From NCBI RefSeq assembly GCF_024703995.1, contig NZ_JAMXQV010000003.1, positions 310,001-374,000 of the forward strand: a stretch of 64,000 nucleotides of DNA, read 5' to 3'. The stretch's first letter is position 1. Each line of letters opens with the position of its first letter. The stretch comes from Amycolatopsis iheyensis. GTDB taxonomy: Bacteria > Actinomycetota > Actinomycetes > Mycobacteriales > Pseudonocardiaceae. Below are positions 61,855 to 64,000 of the stretch, in pieces. The position numbers and the translations under genes are program-made. Under the pieces are notes generated by a model. The model worked only from the letters and a program-made list of their open reading frames with translations. It was not told the origin of the DNA and made no database searches.

Positions 61855-61895
61855 CGGAGCGAGCCGCCGCGGCTCACCGCGACGGCTCGCTCCGG
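61854..61895 (-). terminator. Terminator hairpin of the arabinofuranosidase gene
   Basis: CCGGAGCGAGCCG (61854-61866) and its exact reverse complement (61883-61895) form 13-bp arms around a 16-nt loop, 8 bp past the stop of the minus-strand abfB gene. It insulates vanHAX from read-through. Confidence 0.75.
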
Positions 61896-61902
61896 GGCCG
61901 AC

Positions 61903-63711
61903 TCAGAGCAGTGCGAACTTCTGCGCCGCGGAACCGTTGCAGTCCCAGATCTGCAGCCTCGTCCCGTTGCCGGTCGCGCCGTTGGGTGAGTCGAGGCAGC
62001 GACCGGACTGCGGGTTGCGCAGCGAGCCGTCGGCCTGCTGCGTCCACACCTGGCCGCCGACGCCGTTGCAGTCCCACAGCTCGACCTGGGTGCCACCCGC
62101 CGTGCCGTTGCCGTTGATGTCGAGGCAGCGGCCCAGCGTGCGCAGCGCGCCACCGGAGAGGTGGACCCAGTGCTGGTCCACGGCGAAGGACTGGCAGTCC
62201 CACAGCTGCACGGCCGTCCCGTTCCCGCCGTGGTCGTCTCCGGCCACGTCGACGCACTTGCCGCCGGGGCCGGTGATCGGGCCGCCGCCGGTGACGGCGA
62301 ACTTCTGCGCCGCCGAGCCATTGCAGTCCCAGATCTGCAGGCGCGTGCCGTTGGCGGTGGCGCCGTTGGGGGAGTCGAGGCAACGGCCGGACTGCGGGTT
62401 GCGCAGTGAGCCGTCGGCCTGCTGCACCCACTTCTGACCGCCGACGCCGTTGCAGTCCCACAGTTCCACCTGGGTGCCGTTGGCCGTGCCGTTGCCGTTG
62501 ACGTCGAGGCAACGGCCCACAGTGGACAGTGACGAGTCGGCGTTGTGCGCCCAGTGCTGGTCGGCGGCGTTGGTCTGGCAGTCCCACAGCTGCACGGCGG
62601 TGCCGTTGCCGCCGGTGTCGTCGCCGGCGACGTCGAGGCACTTGCCGCCAGGTCCGGAAACCGTTGCGGCGTAGGGGGGTGTCCCGGTGGAGCCGGAGTA
62701 GCCGACGGAGACCACGTTGGCCTGCACGGCGTCGTCCGCCGCGTCGGTCGGGTACCCGGCGGTCATCACGCCCTCGAAGAACGAGCCGATGGAGGCGTTG
62801 CTGTTGTCACCGCCGGTGCCGAGCACGATCGAGCCCTCCTGGTGCATCGGCGTGTAGCCGCCCGAGGGCAGGGCGCCGTTGTACCAGGTGGTGAGGCCGC
62901 CGCTCTGGGAGTTGCCGCCCTTGAGCGCGAAGGTGGTCTGGCCGTTGTTCTTCAGCAGCGCGGTGACGAACGGGGTGGCGTTGCCGCGGTTGGCGGTGTT
63001 GGAGCGGTTGCCCTGGAACAGCCCGTTTTCGAGGTCGCCCGCCACCCACGGGCCGATCCCGGTGCACGGCGGGAAGTAGCAGGTGGTGCCGAGGTTGACC
63101 GCGTCCATGTGCCCGTTGCCGGTGTCGGCGATCTGGGCTTCGACGTTGCCGTAGTCGAAGCAGCAGCCGCCGTTGACGTGGGTGCCGCTGGCGACCATGT
63201 ACATGCCTTCGGGCTGGCCGTTCTGCGCGACGCCGGCCCCGACGTAGTGCCGGTACCCGGTGCCGGGGGAGACGTAGACGCCGTAGACCTTGTGCCCGCC
63301 CGCGGTGACCGGCAGGGCGGACGCGATGGCGGCGACGTCCTGGCCGCCCGCCGTGCCCGGGCCTTCGACGGTGAGGTCGTTGTGGCGCGGGGACTGGTCG
63401 TAGATCACGGTGATGGTGCAGGTGGTGCCGGCGCAGAAGGAGTCCTGCGCGGCGGCGTTGGCGTACCCGCCCGCGGCGAGCAGGCCGATGTTCGTTTCGG
63501 CGTGGTCGGAGGCGCGTTGCACGCGGTAGAGGTTGCCGCTGTAGGCGGCGTAGAGGGCACGGGTGGTGCTGTGCGCGGCAACGCACTGGGTGCCGGCGGA
63601 ACCGTAGATGTCGCAGGGCAGCGGACCGGCGGCCTGAGCGGGCGAGCTCAGGCCGAGCATCGTCGCGAGGACGAGCACGGTGGAGGCGAGCAGGGCAAGG
63701 GGACGGCGCAC
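61903..63711 (-). CDS. abfB: Secreted alpha-L-arabinofuranosidase, GH54 with two CBM13 domains
   Basis: A 602-residue exo-enzyme. Signal peptide 1-27 (ends SPAQAAG). The GH54 catalytic domain (about 28-345) starts PCDIYGSAGTQCVAAHSTTR and has the vicinal-disulfide motif GCCFDYGN, DLENGLF with the probable nucleophile Glu, GDNSN and FFEGVMTAGYPTDA. Two ricin-type CBM13 domains follow (about 350-475 and 478-602), each with QxW-like CLDV.G, VQLWDCQ and LQIWDCNG repeats. Fungal GH54 enzymes carry CBM42 instead. It releases arabinose from arabinoxylan or arabinan. GTG 63711 start; operator and leader hairpin upstream. Confidence 0.92.
   Translation of the reverse strand: MRRPLALLASTVLVLATMLGLSSPAQAAGPLPCDIYGSAGTQCVAAHSTTRALYAAYSGNLYRVQRASDHAETNIGLLAAGGYANAAAQDSFCAGTTCTITVIYDQSPRHNDLTVEGPGTAGGQDVAAIASALPVTAGGHKVYGVYVSPGTGYRHYVGAGVAQNGQPEGMYMVASGTHVNGGCCFDYGNVEAQIADTGNGHMDAVNLGTTCYFPPCTGIGPWVAGDLENGLFQGNRSNTANRGNATPFVTALLKNNGQTTFALKGGNSQSGGLTTWYNGALPSGGYTPMHQEGSIVLGTGGDNSNASIGSFFEGVMTAGYPTDAADDAVQANVVSVGYSGSTGTPPYAATVSGPGGKCLDVAGDDTGGNGTAVQLWDCQTNAADQHWAHNADSSLSTVGRCLDVNGNGTANGTQVELWDCNGVGGQKWVQQADGSLRNPQSGRCLDSPNGATANGTRLQIWDCNGSAAQKFAVTGGGPITGPGGKCVDVAGDDHGGNGTAVQLWDCQSFAVDQHWVHLSGGALRTLGRCLDINGNGTAGGTQVELWDCNGVGGQVWTQQADGSLRNPQSGRCLDSPNGATGNGTRLQIWDCNGSAAQKFALL
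61913..62680. repeat. Tandem 384-bp duplication encoding the CBM13 domains
   Basis: The segment from 61913 recurs with high identity 384 bp (128 codons) further along from 62297. Each copy encodes one complete ricin-type lectin domain, so the C-terminal half arose by in-frame duplication. Confidence 0.85.
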
Positions 63712-63730
63712 GGGGATCTCACTCTCAAGC

Positions 63731-63749
63731 CGCAGGTCAGCGACCTGCG
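63731..63749 (-). promoter_or_regulatory. Leader hairpin of the arabinofuranosidase gene
   Basis: CGCAGGTC-AGC-GACCTGCG, 8-bp perfect arms with a 3-nt loop, 20 bp upstream of the GTG start and between it and the LacI-type operator. It could slow translation or stabilise the 5-prime end of the mRNA. Confidence 0.5.
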
Positions 63750-63757
63750 CGGATTTT

Positions 63758-63769
63758 TACAACGTTGTA
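63758..63769. promoter_or_regulatory. LacI-type operator upstream of abfB
   Basis: TACAACGTTGTA, a perfect 12-bp palindrome with the central CG typical of LacI-family sites. It lies 47 bp upstream of the gene, consistent with sugar-dependent repression. No LacI gene is inside the window; one may lie beyond position 64000. Confidence 0.65.
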
Positions 63770-63982
63770 TTTCCGGGAGAGAAGGGGAGTGCGGAGAGGT
63801 TTCCGGGGATGTGGGGAAGGTTAGGACCGGGTTCTCGGCCGTGTCAACGGTTCACGGCTTTCTGGTGGTTTGGTCCATTTTTCGCGGGCTGGCGTGCCCC
63901 CGGACGGCGTAACCGCGGGATCCGTTTCGTGGCACGGAGAACGGGCGAGCACCGCGGTCGCGATGCTTGCCCGGGGCGCGGG

Positions 63983-64000
63983 TCAGCGGGTGAAGGTGAA
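63983..64000 (-). CDS. Possible 3-prime end of a minus-strand gene
   Basis: TGA at 63985-63983 closes a frame reading FTFTR, which is open to the window edge. Too short to identify. Bases 63770-63982 show no credible gene. Confidence 0.25.
   Translation of the reverse strand, partial: FTFTR

Overview
The window is GC-rich chromosome of a filamentous actinomycete, most likely the Pseudonocardiales (Amycolatopsis or a close relative). The grounds are strong G/C bias at third codon positions, frequent GTG and TTG starts, ATGA/GTGA stop-start overlaps, abundant TetR, MarR, SARP and STAND regulators, secreted enzymes with ricin-type lectin modules, and a vanHAX-type glycopeptide resistance locus. 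The genus is inferred from gene content. No rRNA, tRNA, CRISPR array, insertion sequence or phage gene was recognised.

Layout. 1-4700: membrane Ser/Thr kinase, then a TetR regulator divergent from a flavin monooxygenase with three operator-like palindromes between them. 4720-9620: decayed GntR fragment, a second flavin monooxygenase divergent from a MarR regulator, a 0.88 kb-codon STAND/TPR regulator overlapping MarR, and a small secreted protein. 9560-20630: mostly single genes (PAP2 enzyme, GNAT, FAH-family hydrolase, DUF4230, UBP zinc finger, DUF302, AfsR/SARP regulator, S9 peptidase, O-acyltransferase with SGNH domain). 20640-28554: peptide-utilisation locus, with three stop-start-overlapping genes (amidohydrolase, prolyl oligopeptidase, gamma-glutamyltransferase-like) divergent from a PucR-type regulator and an MHS-type transporter. 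28634-36506: very large repeat-type protein of unknown role, PEP-mutase-like enzyme with HxlR regulator, a MerR-controlled SDR, and a paralogous SDR controlled by TetR. 36660-42228: quinate/shikimate utilisation (MHS transporter, metallo-beta-lactamase hydrolase, TetR, shikimate/quinate dehydrogenase, 3-dehydroshikimate dehydratase fused to an HPPD-like domain).

42225-48239 is the most unusual region. It is one minus-strand operon encoding a four-TM protein with two extracytoplasmic sensor-like modules, a CapB/PgsB-type poly-gamma-glutamate ligase, CapC/PgsC, an NlpC/P60-like protein that has lost its catalytic Cys and His, a decayed duplicate of that gene's 3-prime end, and a lipoprotein resembling a poly-gamma-glutamate hydrolase. 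CapA/PgsA is absent. Divergent from it are two secreted beta-helix (pectate-lyase-like) proteins and a two-component system.

53713-63711: a DUF1501/DUF1800 pair, then a D-Ala-D-Lac resistance island: vanY divergent from vanRS, and vanHAX plus a GNAT on the opposite strand. Two closely matching 44-bp promoter blocks with 11-bp-spaced CGATA repeats lie upstream of vanY/vanR and of vanH, giving a compact VanR regulon. The window closes with a GH54 arabinofuranosidase carrying two CBM13 domains behind a perfect LacI-type palindrome. Many regulators here look leaderless, with a TANNNT-like hexamer 6-7 nt before the start codon.
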